A stretch of 64,000 nt of DNA from Chromobotia macracanthus (GCA_036877525.1 JAZGTH010000007.1:5551001-5615000), one strand, 5' to 3'; counted from the stretch's first letter, positions 23,114 to 33,338 are shown. Numbers and translations are program-made. Notes: a model not told the origin generated them from the sequence alone.

Positions 23114-25713
23114 GCTCAAGCAGACAGACAGGAAGTCAACTGCCCGAATGATCAAACTGAGACCACAGAGATCCTCCAGTGTGCTTTTCAAGCTCTCACA
23201 ACACCTGCCATACAGCAAAGCACTGTGGGTAATCAGCACTGCATGTAGATCTGTTCTAGTGCTCCATCTTGCTTCCGAAAGTTGCGAGAGATAAAAATCT
23301 CAAAAATGTACTTATTTAAACAAAAATCTTTTAATTTAAAATACAGTTTACCCAAAAATGAACATTTTACCACAAATTTACTCGTACCATGATAACAAAT
23401 ATTGTTTATACAGCCCAAGTGGATGTTTAATTTAGTCACAGATGTGTTAAGATAATATATATTTAGTGTAAGACCTGGCTTGGGCCATAATTTTCCTAAT
23501 AATGTAACTAACTGGTTCTGTTACTGTTCATAACAATTCAATTTATAACTGAAAATAAGCCAGAGGTCAATAAAGCAGGAAATCTGAAACAGATTGTGTA
23601 ATCAGGGGAAAAGCTCCGTCTGGCAGCACAAGCGATGCTCTGGGCAAAAGTCAGGACGGGGGTTAATTGTCTGCTTTGTGTACTGATACGCCCCTCTTTC
23701 TGTTGAACGGCCCAGTGTTTCCCTCTGGAGACCGATCCAAGCCTGACAGAGATCTGGCTCTCAGCGTGGGTCATTATACAACTGATGGGCCCCTGGGCTG
23801 GAGTCCTCAATCAAAGCCCAATGAAAAACACCATTTGTGTACTGACCGGCATTAGGGATCCATAACACACTTTGGTAATATTATTTGTCCATTTCTAAAT
23901 GCTGCACCAGGCCAGGAGAAAGCACTCAAGTATGATGTGAAAACCAAAATGAAACAACACTCTTATTTAAAGCAATAAGCTACACCAGTCCCGGATTTAC
24001 AGTGATTTAATAGATAATGTGCCTGTACGTAAAAATAAAGTGGAATAAAATTACCATAATGCATGACATGAGTGGTTTATTGCTGTTATGAAACAACAGA
24101 AATATATTAAAGGGATAGTTCACCCGAAAATGAACACTTTTCATCATGTACTCACCTTCATGTCATTGCAACCTATGACTTTTTTCTTCTCTAGAACAAA
24201 AAATATTTTAAGAAATGTTTCAGGGGTTTTGTGTCTATACAATGGAAGTCAAATGGTTGCCAATGTTGTTTGGTTACCAACGTAGTTCAAAAAAATCGTC
24301 TTTTGTGTTCTTCAGAAGCAGAAGTCATTCAGGTTTGAAATGACATGAGGGTAAGGAAATGATGGAAGAATTTAAATTATTGTATTGGGTGAACTATGCC
24401 TTTAATAATTTAATGATCTTTAACTACAATCTCTAACTAAGTTTAGTTTCAATCTTAGTACCTGAGCATATAAACAAACATCTGAAGTGATTCAGTCCAT
24501 CATGATTCCTTCAACAAAAGCACCTGCTGATTCAGCGAGCTGTGAGTGGAGCTAGTGTTGTCTATGAATGAATGCTTCAGTATTCTGAATGTGCCCTGTC
24601 TTTCTCTTCCTCTCCTCTGACCAGCCCTCTGTCTCTCGCCCACAGCTGCTCTGGTCCGCTTCCTCCATCAGTACAGAGGTTCTGATTCACATGCTCAGAG
24701 AAGCACTAAAACATTCAGCCCAGAGTCACACAGCACTGATTCATTCCAGCTTTACAGGAAGTAAAGTTTTTATGCTGCTGTAACTACTGCTGTAACAGTT
24801 TCTCACCATTTTAATCACCTTCTTGCTTTTACAAGTTTTCCTGTGGTGAGACAAATGAAGCACGAATATTCAACTGATATGACACTCATGCATAATAATA
24901 AAGCAAAACTGAGCAAAGAGCTTTAATGAAGTACAGCAGGTTAGGCTGTAGCTTAGATCGAGGGTTTAGATCGGGGTTTCAGGTCAGGGTTCAGGGTCAG
25001 GCTGCTGGTGAACAAGGTAAATGATGTAACCGTTTGTGTGGCAACTAATTGCTCTGGCTGACAGACTCTGTAATAAGTGTGCAATTACACAAGCTAATGA
25101 ATTACACACACTATCTGACAGGGACAAACAAACACATTCTGGGAGGAAACAAAAACAGAACATGAACCTCTTTATATTTACACAATTCTGCCAGTAAACA
25201 GACAAATGTAATCTAATAACACAAAAACAGAAGAATCAGCTATTCTGACCAACAGATAGTTCCAATAGTCAATTCTCATTGGAGACCTGTGACCTCACAT
25301 TCAACATGAATGACTTGCTACATTGCTGGGTAAGAATACCCAAGATTATGACGACTAATAAATGTACTAGAGAGCAAAAAGAAAATAACAAGCTGCAAAT
25401 GTGCATGAAGACAGAAAACAGAGCGAAGCATCGTTACCTTAGAGAAAGTCAAGCAGTCTTTATCCTGGTCTTTATCTTTAACCTCAAAGTCATACAGAGC
25501 TTTCCCCTGTGGAGGTGTCTGGGACAGCGGTCTGATACACTGAATGTAACTGGCTGGGAGGAAGCCATGACATCCATTCAGCTCCCCGTGGTACCAGTTC
25601 TCATCAACCTTCCGGCGCAGAATGATGATGTCACCTTTGTTGAACTTGAGGTCGCCGGGCTCTTTTCCCTCATAGCTGTAAAGCGCTTTGCCACACGGCA
25701 GCTGAGGAACATT
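3766..25713 (-). CDS. sh3rf3: SH3RF3/POSH2-like E3 ubiquitin ligase scaffold, partial gene (nine 3' coding exons)
   Basis: Joined exons 25713-25438, 22814-22719, 17029-16670, 15025-14919, 13251-13081, 10602-10349, 8434-8094, 5129-4774 and 3934-3766 give 2130 coding bases, a continuous 709-residue frame plus TAG stop. All introns are GT-AG and the phases match. Visible domains, numbered from the first residue seen: SH3-1 about 8-61, SH3-2 71-124, Ser-rich linker with KKRHSF around 186-191, SH3-3 281-333, Pro/Ser-rich linkers, Lys-rich segment about 528-550, SH3-4 656-709 at the very C-terminus. Family members are RING E3 ligases and multi-SH3 scaffolds that bind Rac GTPase and assemble JNK-pathway kinases. 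The start codon and RING finger are missing and should lie upstream, beyond 64000. I prefer sh3rf3 over sh3rf1 because of the tail segment [19 protein letters not shown] and the FVEIF end, recalled as POSH2-like; sh3rf1 is the alternative. Confidence 0.88.
3935..4773 (-). other. last intron of sh3rf3
   Basis: An 839-base GT-AG intron between the Lys-rich exon and the SH3-4 exon. I see no exon or recognisable repeat in it. Confidence 0.85.
4774..5129 (-). CDS. sh3rf3: sh3rf3 exon: Lys-rich segment and C-terminal linker
   Basis: A 356-base exon from the acceptor CTCTCTTTCAG to the donor GTGAGCC. It starts [20 protein letters not shown], a highly conserved basic/amphipathic block of the family, followed by [45 protein letters not shown] and [11 protein letters not shown]. 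The [10 protein letters not shown] and SLDLNF pieces are the main reason for preferring sh3rf3 over sh3rf1. The last codon AG|G (Arg) is completed by the final exon. No enzyme motif is present. Confidence 0.9.
5130..8093 (-). other. sh3rf3 intron (with a SINE)
   Basis: A 2964-base intron holding a reverse-oriented SINE at 6097-6241 and a short CA tract next to its donor end (about 8039-8066). No other feature is supportable. Confidence 0.85.
6097..6241 (-). mobile_element. tRNA-like SINE copy, reverse orientation
   Basis: It shares the layout of the copy at 61929-62082, inverted: ATTTATGTATTTGGCAGATG, TTTTATCCCAAGTGACT, GCATTCAAGG, a B-box-like GAAGCAAACCC and an A-box-like CTACAAGCTGAGCTAC. 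The open frame across it is incidental. Confidence 0.75.
8094..8434 (-). CDS. sh3rf3: sh3rf3 exon: Ser/Pro/Ala-rich linker ending in a Lys-rich segment
   Basis: A 341-base exon beginning (V)[18 protein letters not shown] after the acceptor TCCTCCTCAG and ending [11 protein letters not shown] before GTGAGTG. The [12 protein letters not shown] block matches the family's ERPTAAVTP block. The rest is low-complexity Ser/Pro/Ala with no domain. A second CAG lies 7 bases downstream of the chosen acceptor; using it would frameshift into TGA after three codons, so the upstream site is the coding one. The charged KLEEKKVEK end continues into KEKKG of the next exon. Confidence 0.85.
8435..10348 (-). other. 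sh3rf3 intron (with minisatellite)
   Basis: A 1914-base intron, a third of which is the minisatellite at 9441-10082. The rest shows CA tracts near 9152-9177 and nothing else recognisable. Confidence 0.85.
9441..10082. repeat. 31/32-bp minisatellite with 63-bp higher-order unit
   Basis: About 20 tandem copies of a unit containing CTCACAGCAAACATCACAT. Unit lengths alternate between 32 (ending TCTTCTCACTGTCC) and 31 (TTTCTCACTATCC), giving a 63-base higher-order repeat over about 9610-9850. A longer variant block with ACCCCACTGTCCCTAACAGT occurs twice, 414 bases apart (near 9457 and 9871), pointing to an internal block duplication. The 232-residue plus-strand open frame across it is an artefact. 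Confidence 0.95.
10349..10602 (-). CDS. sh3rf3: sh3rf3 exon: Pro/Ser-rich linker after SH3-3
   Basis: A 254-base exon from the acceptor GTCTGCAG to the donor GTGAGTGAG. It reads (R)[12 protein letters not shown], a Ser/Pro-rich stretch, and ends [16 protein letters not shown]. The TVNQAR motif lines up with the MTVNQARNAV block I recall from SH3RF1, which supports the frame. Several later CAG triplets lie just inside the exon, so the exact acceptor is less sure than the rest. The one chosen is the only one tested that completes the AG|A codon and keeps the frame from the first base. Confidence 0.8.
12478..12637 (-). mobile_element. tRNA-like SINE copy, reverse orientation
   Basis: An inverted copy of the same family: ATTTATGTATTTGGCATACG, TTTTATCCAAAACAGCTT, GTGCATTCAAGC, the B-box-like TGGAAATCGAACCCAC (TCGAACCC well preserved) and the A-box-like ACCAACTGAGCTTA. 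Confidence 0.8.
12791..13080. repeat. interspersed repeat with CTAACCC-rich core and CA/GT end, forming a splice donor
   Basis: A CA-rich start, a core with CCTAACCCCACCCTAAACC, AT-rich middle, then a segment with TGTCATTATACACATTTGTG and a final CA tract reaching 13080. Similar organisation is seen at 41710-41915 and partly at 29091-29361, so it is an interspersed family. Its CA end (GT on the gene strand) supplies the donor GT of the SH3-3 exon. Confidence 0.65.
13081..13251 (-). CDS. sh3rf3: sh3rf3 exon: SH3-3
   Basis: A 171-base exon encoding the complete third SH3 domain, from [20 protein letters not shown] through [12 protein letters not shown] to [12 protein letters not shown]. The acceptor is TTCTTTGCAG. 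The ALYDY-like, DELEL, DGWFKG and FPGNYV motifs are intact. The 5' splice site is unusual: the exon ends CCAG and the intron starts GTGTGTGTGTGTG, the beginning of a GT tract that belongs to an interspersed repeat (12791-13080). The codon AG|A (Arg) is completed by the next exon. Confidence 0.9.
13841..13945. repeat. GT-associated interspersed repeat fragment
   Basis: GTGTGTGTGCGTGTTGGGGA followed by CAAAATTCGTCCCC and CCTCCTTTTGAGGACACTTA. The CCTCCTTTTG piece recurs at about 29140, so the two appear to be related. Confidence 0.5.
14190..14280. mobile_element. MITE right-end fragment
   Basis: GTGAGGGTGAGTAAATGATG and then TTTTGGGTCAAATATTCCTT plus TAA. This is the right end of the same family as 24107-24405; no left end was found near it. 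Confidence 0.6.
14919..15025 (-). CDS. sh3rf3: sh3rf3 exon: short Ala/Ser/Pro linker before SH3-3
   Basis: A 107-base exon starting in phase 0 ([18 protein letters not shown]) after the acceptor TTGTCTTCCCAG and ending CTTAACAT before the donor GTGAGTC. The split codon AT|C gives Ile and joins LPLN to YLAMYAYKP of the next exon. This matches the layout of family members, where a short low-complexity linker runs straight into SH3-3. The segment has no recognisable domain of its own. The exon was supported by splice signals on both sides, frame agreement and the known order of the family. Confidence 0.85.
15026..16669 (-). other. sh3rf3 intron
   Basis: A 1644-base AT-rich intron with short TATA-like dinucleotide patches around 15795-15852. 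Nothing else was recognised. Confidence 0.85.
16670..17029 (-). CDS. sh3rf3: sh3rf3 exon: Ser-rich linker, Rac-binding/AKT-site region
   Basis: A 360-base, 120-codon phase-0 exon from the acceptor TGTTCCTTCAG (first codons [14 protein letters not shown]) to the donor CAG|GTACAG. It joins SH3-2 directly. A variable Pro/Gly/Ser stretch is followed by the conserved block [16 protein letters not shown] and then [16 protein letters not shown]. In SH3RF1 the region after SH3-2 is described as contacting activated Rac, and the serine of the KKRHSF block is the reported AKT target. Conservation of the block suggests the same regulation here, but that is inference. No catalytic residues and no membrane segment are visible. 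Confidence 0.9.
17940..18910. repeat. possible unclassified interspersed element with C-rich ends
   Basis: Both ends carry unusual homopolymeric C runs in an otherwise AT-rich intron: CCCCCACCCCCCCAATGCCC near the left end and GGGCCCCCACTGGCTGG plus GGTCCCCCCAAAAC at the right. The interior includes TTTAAAGTGACAGTGCG. I cannot show inverted repeats or a target duplication, so the unity of this stretch is a guess. Confidence 0.25.
20833..21106 (+). mobile_element. CCAGCTAACA-ended repeat, copy 1
   Basis: Starts CCAGTTAACAGGGAACATTG, contains ACATTCTTGCAGTAATGTTA, and ends ACCTAAAATTGATAACTGG. Start and end are inverted relative to each other. It matches copies at 33814 and 43932 along its length. 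Confidence 0.75.
21961..21990. repeat. (CT)n microsatellite
   Basis: A run of TC dinucleotides followed by a CCCT-rich tail. Confidence 0.9.
22719..22814 (-). CDS. sh3rf3: sh3rf3 exon: second half of SH3-2
   Basis: A 96-base, 32-codon phase-0 exon between the acceptor TTCTCTCACAG and the donor GTGAGT. It reads [20 protein letters not shown] and then [12 protein letters not shown]. It supplies the conserved tryptophan, the glycine-rich strand and the FP..YVE end of SH3-2, which begins in the preceding exon. Skipping it would keep the frame but destroy SH3-2. It is too short to show as more than a fragment of an open frame and was placed by domain continuity and splice sites. Confidence 0.92.
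23077..23110. repeat. (GT)n microsatellite
   Basis: An uninterrupted GT run of about 34 bases. Confidence 0.95.
24107..24405. mobile_element. MITE, TTAAAGGGATAGTTCACCC inverted ends
   Basis: About 299 bases starting TTAAAGGGATAGTTCACCC and ending GGGTGAACTATGCCTTTAA: inverted repeats matching at 18 of 19 positions. The inner ends also mirror each other (TACTCACCTTCATGTCATT against AATGACATGAGGGTAAGGAA). It has no coding capacity. This is a non-autonomous DNA transposon type very common in cyprinid genomes. The outermost TTAA on both sides may be part of the element or a target duplication. Confidence 0.9.
25438..25713 (-). CDS. sh3rf3: sh3rf3 exon: SH3-1 and first half of SH3-2 (likely coding exon 2)
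   Basis: This 276-base exon (92 codons, phase 0 at both ends) begins [19 protein letters not shown] after the acceptor CTTCTAG and ends LTFSK before the donor GTAACG. It holds the whole first SH3 domain: ALYSYEG, a [10 protein letters not shown]-loop acidic stretch, the ENWYHGE tryptophan and the FLPASYI motif. After a short PLSQTPPQ linker comes [11 protein letters not shown], the first half of SH3-2. Family proteins have the RING finger and a short variable linker just before PQLPC. The calling frame is fixed by the unbroken join to the next exon. A plus-strand open frame over the same bases (25279-25773) is its antisense shadow. Called exon 2 on the inference that one RING-coding exon lies upstream. 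Confidence 0.92.
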
Positions 25714-26494
25714 CTAGAAGGCAAGAAGAAGACGATGCTAATGTTAGAAGAGAGACCATCTGTCCAGCTATGATGACATTTTCAATTTTGGTTCCTTGCC
25801 ACAGTTGCCATTTGCTTCTTCACTGAGTGAATATTGGCATGATCTGGAACACCTATTTCCTGACATTCTGTGGGTGCAGCTATTCATTTGGAGTTATGCA
25901 GAGACAGTTGCTTAGACACAAATGAATTTGTCAAAATGGCTGTAGGTAATTTTTGCTGTTTGCACCTGTCGCCTTTAGTAAGCTCAAAAAAAGTAAATTT
26001 CACACTTTTAAAGCCCTCCAAAATATGTTGCTCACAAATAAATTCATTGTCAAAACACACAGTTACTTTTGCTTTTAATGCCCAACATCAGCTGCCTTCC
26101 AGTAGGAATCTTGACACGTACACAACCTACAACGTTTATGAGCCTTTCAACATGACCTGCAGGAACCTGCATATCTTTGTTGTGAAAAACTTCATTACAT
26201 CATGAATTCTTCTCAAGAGTCGACACAAATAAATTGCTCCGTCATTCTGAATGATTCAACAGAAGTCAGTTGAACCATTAACATTTCCCACAGGTCAGAG
26301 AGATTTACTTTGATCTCCAAACAATTTAGACAGAATGGAGCTGATGTAAGATCTGGAAAAAGCTGAAGACTTCATGATGACAGTGAGCACCATCAGATCT
26401 TCAGCTTCGCGCTCTAGTTCCAACATGAGTCCTGCTTTAAGTTTCATATCTATTATTTTGCATTATTTTGGTCATTGGTGCTCTAGAAATCAAA

Positions 26495-26963
26495 AATAAA
26501 TGAATAGTTCACCCCAGAATTAAAATTCTCTCATAATTTACTCACCCTCATTCCATCTTGGGTGTATATGACTTTCTTTTATCAACCAAAATTTAAATAT
26601 GTTGGCATGTTGATAACTTCGAATCCCAATAGCTTTCTTAATTTCAGATCTGTTTATTTACATGGGTAGGTGACATATTGATCGCTTAGTAAGGTCAAAA
26701 TGTTTTCTTTCACAGCATCATTTCACCTCAGAAAACGTTTATTAATCCACTGGAGTCATATGGAATTCTTTTATGATGGATGAATGTGGATTTTGAAGCA
26801 TCAAAATCTCGGGCACCATCGAGTGCCATTTTAAAGTTGGAAAGTGACCGGGTATTATTTAACATAACCCTTATTGTGTTCAGCTGAAAGAAGAACATCA
26901 TATACACCTAGGATGGCATGAGGGTGAGGTGAATTTTTGTTCTGGGGTAAACTATTCCTTTAA
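26495..26963. mobile_element. MITE, longer diverged copy
   Basis: Left end TGAATAGTTCACCCCAGAAT with ATTTACTCACCCTCATTCCA; right end GGCATGAGGGTGAGGTGAAT with CTGGGGTAAACTATTCCTT. These are inverted with respect to each other and related to 24107-24405, with a different and longer interior. Confidence 0.75.
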
Positions 26964-28412
26964 CCCTATTCCTTTATTATTTAATAACAATAAACACTGT
27001 TGTCACTAATGTTTATCATTAAATACAAGTAAGTACTTGGCTACAGTAAATGTTTGGTTGAAATGATGCTTCTTCTTTTCTGATTACAGAAAAAGAATCC
27101 CAGAGCATGTATATTAAATATCAGACTGAAACATCTCAAGATGCTACTGGTTTATCCCAGACACACAGTGTGAATCAGTAAAGTGAAACACCACTGAACA
27201 GACACACTCCAAAAAACACAACATTTCATAAGCAGTTCAATTTCATCTTCAATCAAACACTGTGTTTGTCTTTTGACAATCCAGATCCAATAATCTCCAC
27301 AGCAGAGAGAGCACGCCTGTCTCACATTCATTCTGCAGTCTGCCCTCCTTATCTGTCTGTCTCTTTCGCTGGTGCTGATCTGAATGTGTTGCATTAATTG
27401 GCATGTATGTGTGTGTGTTGATTCTCCAGCAGGTGGAAGAATCCACACAGTGCTGCTCTATGTTTCTACACAATCAGTGTGCATGTGTGTGTCTGTGACA
27501 GAATTCTGGACAAGATTATGTAGAGTGTAGTTTACACCTGCTATTAAAACAATAGCTTTTAGTCAGAGGTTTGAGGGCAGAATGGTGAAACTGACCAATT
27601 TAAACCCCCTGGAACATTATATTGTTTATATTAAAATCACAAAATACTTTCACATTTCTACACATTCTTAAACGACAAATCCCTTTCTGACCTTCCGACA
27701 AAGCCATTATGACATCAGCATGTTTGAAGAACATAATCACAATCACTGTAAATCAATCTGTGTTTCAGTCAGCGGAGACACACACACACACATATGTATA
27801 CATAAAAAAAATAAACCAATAGTGTGATATTGCAATGCATTTAATGCACTTGTTTACTTGTTTAAGAAGTCACTCTATACATCCATCCGTTTCTGATTAC
27901 TGCGGTAAAATCCCTCCTCATGCCCCCAAAAACACTGAGATTTACATGCTGTCACATGCATTCTAGCTGCCTGTAAGGGTCTATGTGCAGAATAAAATAA
28001 ACATCCTTTTGCTTTGAACTAAGAGCCACGAGCGTCTGTCTGCTGTCAGTTACAGAAATGCAGGAATGCTTGTTTTGACAGTAAAGGGAAATCAAATTCT
28101 GCATAAACCAGACGTTAGTTAATGGCTAATGCGTAATGAAATGATATCCTGCAGATTAAAACACATTGGAGTAAATATATAAACAATGAAAATAAGAAGA
28201 TGAATATTTGATGTCTGGGGTTTCAGATCTTAAATATTTGATTATAAACTGTTAATGAGGGAAAAACTTCACAAACCTTTGAAAATATTTGACAAAAATC
28301 TAACGTGAAGTTTACTGAGTTACTTAAATTACTCAATTTTTTTTTTTATGTAATGTGGTGGCATTTTCATGTGAAAATACATGTAGGTAAATACTGCTGT
28401 AGTTTATTATGT

Positions 28413-28535
28413 ATTAAAAAAATGTAATGCATTTAATGAAAGAGAGTGGGAAACATAATTGTGCTAACATTTTAAATTAACATGTTGGCACAATTGTTTC
28501 TCACACTCTTTCATTAAATGAATTTTTTAATTAAT
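28413..28535. repeat. long imperfect hairpin (inverted repeat)
   Basis: The left arm CATTTAATGAAAGAGAGTGG then GAAACATAATTGTGCTAACAT pairs with the right arm ATGTTGGCACAATTGTTTCT then CACACTCTTTCATTAAATG. Core arms are about 38-41 bases (28430-28470 and 28482-28519) around an 11-base AT loop, and weaker AT pairing extends both sides. Probably a small MITE; a transcribed hairpin is possible but unsupported. Confidence 0.8.
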
Positions 28536-29090
28536 AATTTATTTTATTACAAAAACAAAATTTGTTTTATTTTTTAAAAATCTTGAAAAAGAAATCATGA
28601 GCTAACAATGAAGTAAAGCAGCCAATGAGAGTCCAGAACAGATGAGATCTCCTTCAAGACTGTTAGTTAGATCAGACTAATTTCCATAAATGACGACAGC
28701 TGGTGATTATAAAGGGCCTTACATGTAAAATGTTACTGCAACAAAACAGTGAAAATGTAGACTTAATACTTAATCTTATTGCTTTATACTACAGTTCTTG
28801 CCCTAGATAAGTGCATGTAAATGTATATATAAAACATTTCATGTATATAATGCTAAACTCTATGTACATCACGTTTGTTTCTAATAAAAGGTTTACATAT
28901 ATATTCATATACAGGACTGATGTCAGAGACTGAGATCTTTCTCTATAATTTGTGAGGTCCAAACTGTATAGCCACTGATTCGTATTAACTCATGTATTCT
29001 AGGTAAACCTAATTTACAAACCATGATTATGATCATGAATAGATCACAGTTACTGTATATAAATGACCATGTTTATTAAATCATTAAAGA

Positions 29091-29361
29091 ATAAGTGTGT
29101 GGGGGGGTTACTTAACCTAATACTAGGGACCGCAAAACCTCCTTTTGGAGATGCCCTCATTTGTAAAATCTCTATTAAAACATAGTAAGTAAAGTTTCTT
29201 TTTTAATTTGTAAAAATGCAGAACGTTTTCTGCATTTTCGGTTAGGATTATGTTATAGTGTTTATAATCAGCTTTGTATAAAAACAACAGAAGTCTATGG
29301 AATGTCCCCATTTGGATAGATAAGTAAACGTACGTGTGTGTGTACGCGTGTGTGTGTGTGT
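29091..29361. repeat. GT-associated interspersed repeat
   Basis: It begins with a GT/G-rich stretch, includes CCTCCTTTTGGAGATG and CTATGGAATGTCCCC, and ends in a GT tract with ACGCGTG. The CTATGGAATGTCC motif recurs in the copy at 41710-41915. Confidence 0.55.
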
Positions 29362-31199
29362 GCTTGTGTAAGAGTTATATGAACCAATATGAACAAAATA
29401 CATCCATTCACTTTGATAAATAGAAAGTAAATAAATGACTATAGAAGGCATTCAGACACACACTCACACACACAATCTCCAAAGAATAACAGGAGATTAC
29501 AGCATTGATTTCAGGTAGAAATAAGCAATTGTGCACTGGTATCAGTCTGAATTAATGCTGTTCACACATTCATGTTTGAAAGTGAAACAGCATCTAAATG
29601 CTCACAGCAGTGTGAGATGATGAGAAACAGTGACAGATGAAGGAACAGTCAGACCACCGTCTGATGCTTCTGTACACACACAGTTTTCACTCAGACTCTG
29701 TATGTGAAAGTGTCAGTGTGTATCAATGCTTTACAGTTAACTATTAAACTGGGACATGAGAAACTGTGTCAGCTAGGTAACAACTGCTTGTGTGTACATC
29801 TACTGTGTAAGATCTAGAAGTTTAGTACAGTACTCACGTCTGGAGTGCATCCAATATCTTACTGCACACATCAGTAATGACTGCATAATCCATACAATCT
29901 GACTGCACAGGAATGTGTGTTTGCATGCGAGAGACAGAGAGAGAAAGAGTATTTGTGTGTTTTGCAGTGCATTGGGAGTAATAACTGGGCATGGAGTCAG
30001 ATGTTTAAAAGAATCTCAACAACGCTCCACTCAAGCACTTTTATGGAGAAGAAAATTATACCACAGTTGTGCAATAACTGCACCACTGCCCAATCCTGCA
30101 GAATGAGCGAGATGCATCCATACATACAGCTCCTAAAATACACACAAGGCATGCATGCGTCTGATCTACATAAACTGACACACGTGCACAGCAACATTTA
30201 TCCATTATTTATCCGTCTTTTCTCTGCTGTGATCAGCTTTCATGTACCAACACAGTTGCGTTTGACTAAAAACCCAGCAGATCCTGTACACGTGTGTCAG
30301 ATAAACATTACAGCTAAAGAATATTTAATAATGTACAGTTAGCTGGTCAGTGTCACAAAATAAAGCACACAAGGAAGATCAGGACATAGACAGATTTGCT
30401 TATTAAACGGCTACTTAGCAAAGAAGTAAATAAATGGACATAAAATGTATTTATTAGCACAATCATAAATCACACAACTTTGCGAAAACAAGGTTAGTAA
30501 GTAAACGCTTTAGTCTCAGTTTATTCTCCTTGATATTTTAAGAACAATGAAACAATGAAAACATACTGTAACTTTTACAAATCAAAATTCTTCTCCAGAT
30601 CAAAACAGCATTTATTGACATTAAACAGCAAAAAAACCTCAATTTTAGCTGATTTTGTTGAACACAGAGTCACACTGACTCGTGGATCTAGTAAGATTGC
30701 AGTAAAATCCCTTAACCACCCCTAACACACCGACAAGAGACACACAATTACACATTAATTAAAAATAAACATAACAAAAACTATTTACACACAGTGACAC
30801 AAAGAAGATTTTCAGTGACTCATTAATGAAATCAAACACACTTAAGGCCCTTCAGAGGTCTTCAGAGCCCCAGAGCAGAACCACAGAAAGGATTAATTTC
30901 TCTCTAAAGAATATTTAAAACATCACTGCAGCTTCACTCATTCAGCTTCCTTTACAAGTGTTTCTAAGCTCCTGCAACATCCCTGAAGGTCCTTCAGCTG
31001 GGCTGCTATTCCCCTACCTGAACTTCTCAGAAGTTATCAGAGATTCTTCAGGGCGTGTATGAATATCAGCACCTGTCTTTAAACAGCTTCAACTGTGGCA
31101 CACCATTTAAACCTTCAAGTCAGTTTTACATCTAACATTATGTAACATATAATGGAGAATTTTTAACTTATACTTTTTCCATTGAAGTTTTAATTAAAA

Positions 31200-31275
31200 T
31201 AACCACACTCACACACACACACACATGCACACACAAGCTAACACACACTGAAACCCATGCTCTCAAACACCCACA
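31200..31275. repeat. CA-rich simple sequence
   Basis: Interrupted CA tracts of low complexity. Confidence 0.8.
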
Positions 31276-32130
31276 CACACACATATCTCACACCTGTATA
31301 TATGGGTAAATCCAAATGTGCAGTTACTGTTTAGTAAATCCCCCACAATACACCCACAAACACACACACCATTTCTTAGATTGTAGAAGCACATTAGTGT
31401 CTTTAATGAGAACCTGTGTTCTGGCACATATGCTGAGGGTGTGTGTGTTTGGATAAGCATCTGATAGTGGGCGAGTGAGAGTTTTTGTAGTGTGTTCACC
31501 TCAAGAGAATCCCATAGAGGCTCAGAGCTTCATTAAACACACAGCGCATATCTCGCTCTCTTTTCCTCTCTCTCTCTCCACACACACACTCCACTGCTCT
31601 TCTGAGCTCACATGCTTTGACTGGGGAACAACAGAAACTTGCAGCAATGACAACCCAACAACAACAGACATGCAGCAATGAAAGTCAGAGGTCACACACA
31701 GAAACACGAGTGATTCTGCACGTTTCACCTCAGCAGCCAATCGTGTGTCAGAACTCTCACATAAAACAGCAGTACAACACAAACTCCCTAATGCCCTAAT
31801 CCTTCATTTAAACAGGTTGATTTGAAGCAGCAAAGAGGTGTCACAATGATTCACTGATGTGTACAGACTGAATCAGGGTGCTGAGTGAATCAGCAAGAAT
31901 CTCAGATAACGATTCACTGAACAATGAATGACAGCTGCATCTCACAAAAACCTCTTTATCATCAGAATCAAACGTACGTGCCCACATCACTGAGTCATCA
32001 TACTGTGAGAATGTATAAATGAAAGAGATGCTGATGAGTGACTGACAGCTGTGAGGAGAAACCCTGAGCGAACAGCCAGAACAATCCCACACAATAAACA
32101 GTCATCACTGATCCCTGTGTTCAGTGAAAT

Positions 32131-32257
32131 CATATCACACACACACTCACACAAACACACACACACACTCTATCCTCTCACTGCCACATACTCTCATCCT
32201 TTATTCACACACACACCACAAAAACACACTCTCTCTTATTCTCACACACTCTCTCTC

Positions 32258-32296
<39 letters not shown>

Positions 32297-32970
32297 TCTT
32301 TTCTCTTACTGCACATAGTCTTATCTTTCACACACTCACTCACTCACACACTCACACACTCACACACTCACACACTCACACACTCACACACACACACACA
32401 CACTCACTCACTCACTCACTCACACACACACTCACTCACACACACCACTCACTCACTCACCTCACTCACACACACACACACACTCACTCACTCACTCACT
32501 CACACACTCACACACTCACACACTCACACACTCACACACTCACACACTCACACACACACTCACTCACTCACTCACTCACACACACACTCACTCACACACA
32601 CACACTCACTCACTCACTCACTCACTCACTCACTCACTCACACACTCACTCACTCACTCACTCACTCACTCACACACACACTCACACACTCACTCACACA
32701 CTCACTCACACACACTCACTCACACACACTCACTCACACACTCACTCACTCACTCACTCACTCACTCACTCACACACTCACTCACACACTCACTCACACA
32801 CTCACTCACACACTCACTCACACACTCACACACTCACACACTCACACACTCACACACTCACTCTCTTTAATTCTCACACACACAGTCTCTCTCACTAATA
32901 TACTCTCTCTCTCACTCTCTCTCTCACACACACACACACACACTCACACACACAGTCTCTCTCACTAATA

Positions 32971-33023
<53 letters not shown>

Positions 33024-33052
33024 TCACACACACAGTCTCTCTCACTAATATA

Positions 33053-33095
<43 letters not shown>

Positions 33096-33116
33096 AGTCT
33101 CTCTCACTAATATACT

Positions 33117-33155
<39 letters not shown>

Positions 33156-33338
33156 ACACAGTCTCTCTCACTAATATACTCTCTCTCTCTCTCACACACA
33201 CACACACAGTCTCTTTCACTAATATACTCTCTCTCACACACACACACACAAACACGCACACACTCTCTCTGACTCACACACACTCACTTTCTCGATCACT
33301 CACACAAACTCTCTCTGACTCACACACAGTCTCATTGA
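32131..33338. repeat. 1.2-kb compound CA/CACT/CT satellite
   Basis: Runs of CACA, CACT and CTCT tetramers. From about 32860 to 33240 a composite unit containing CAGTCTCTCTCACTAATATA recurs about six times between CT and CA tracts of changing length. The 305-residue open frame across it (mostly Thr-His-Ser-Leu) is an artefact of the repeat. Confidence 0.95.

Larger units (their letters stand above)
22815..25437 (-). other. sh3rf3 intron (with full MITE)
   Basis: A 2623-base intron that splits SH3-2. It contains a (GT)n tract at 23077-23110 and the MITE at 24107-24405. No exon is supportable. Confidence 0.85.

Noticed and set aside
25279..25773. 164-residue plus-strand open frame
   Set aside because: It is the antisense shadow of the SH3-1 exon, which has the domain match and splice sites on the minus strand.
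32051..32968. 305-residue Thr/His/Ser/Leu open frame
   Set aside because: It is the translation of the CA/CACT satellite, not a gene.
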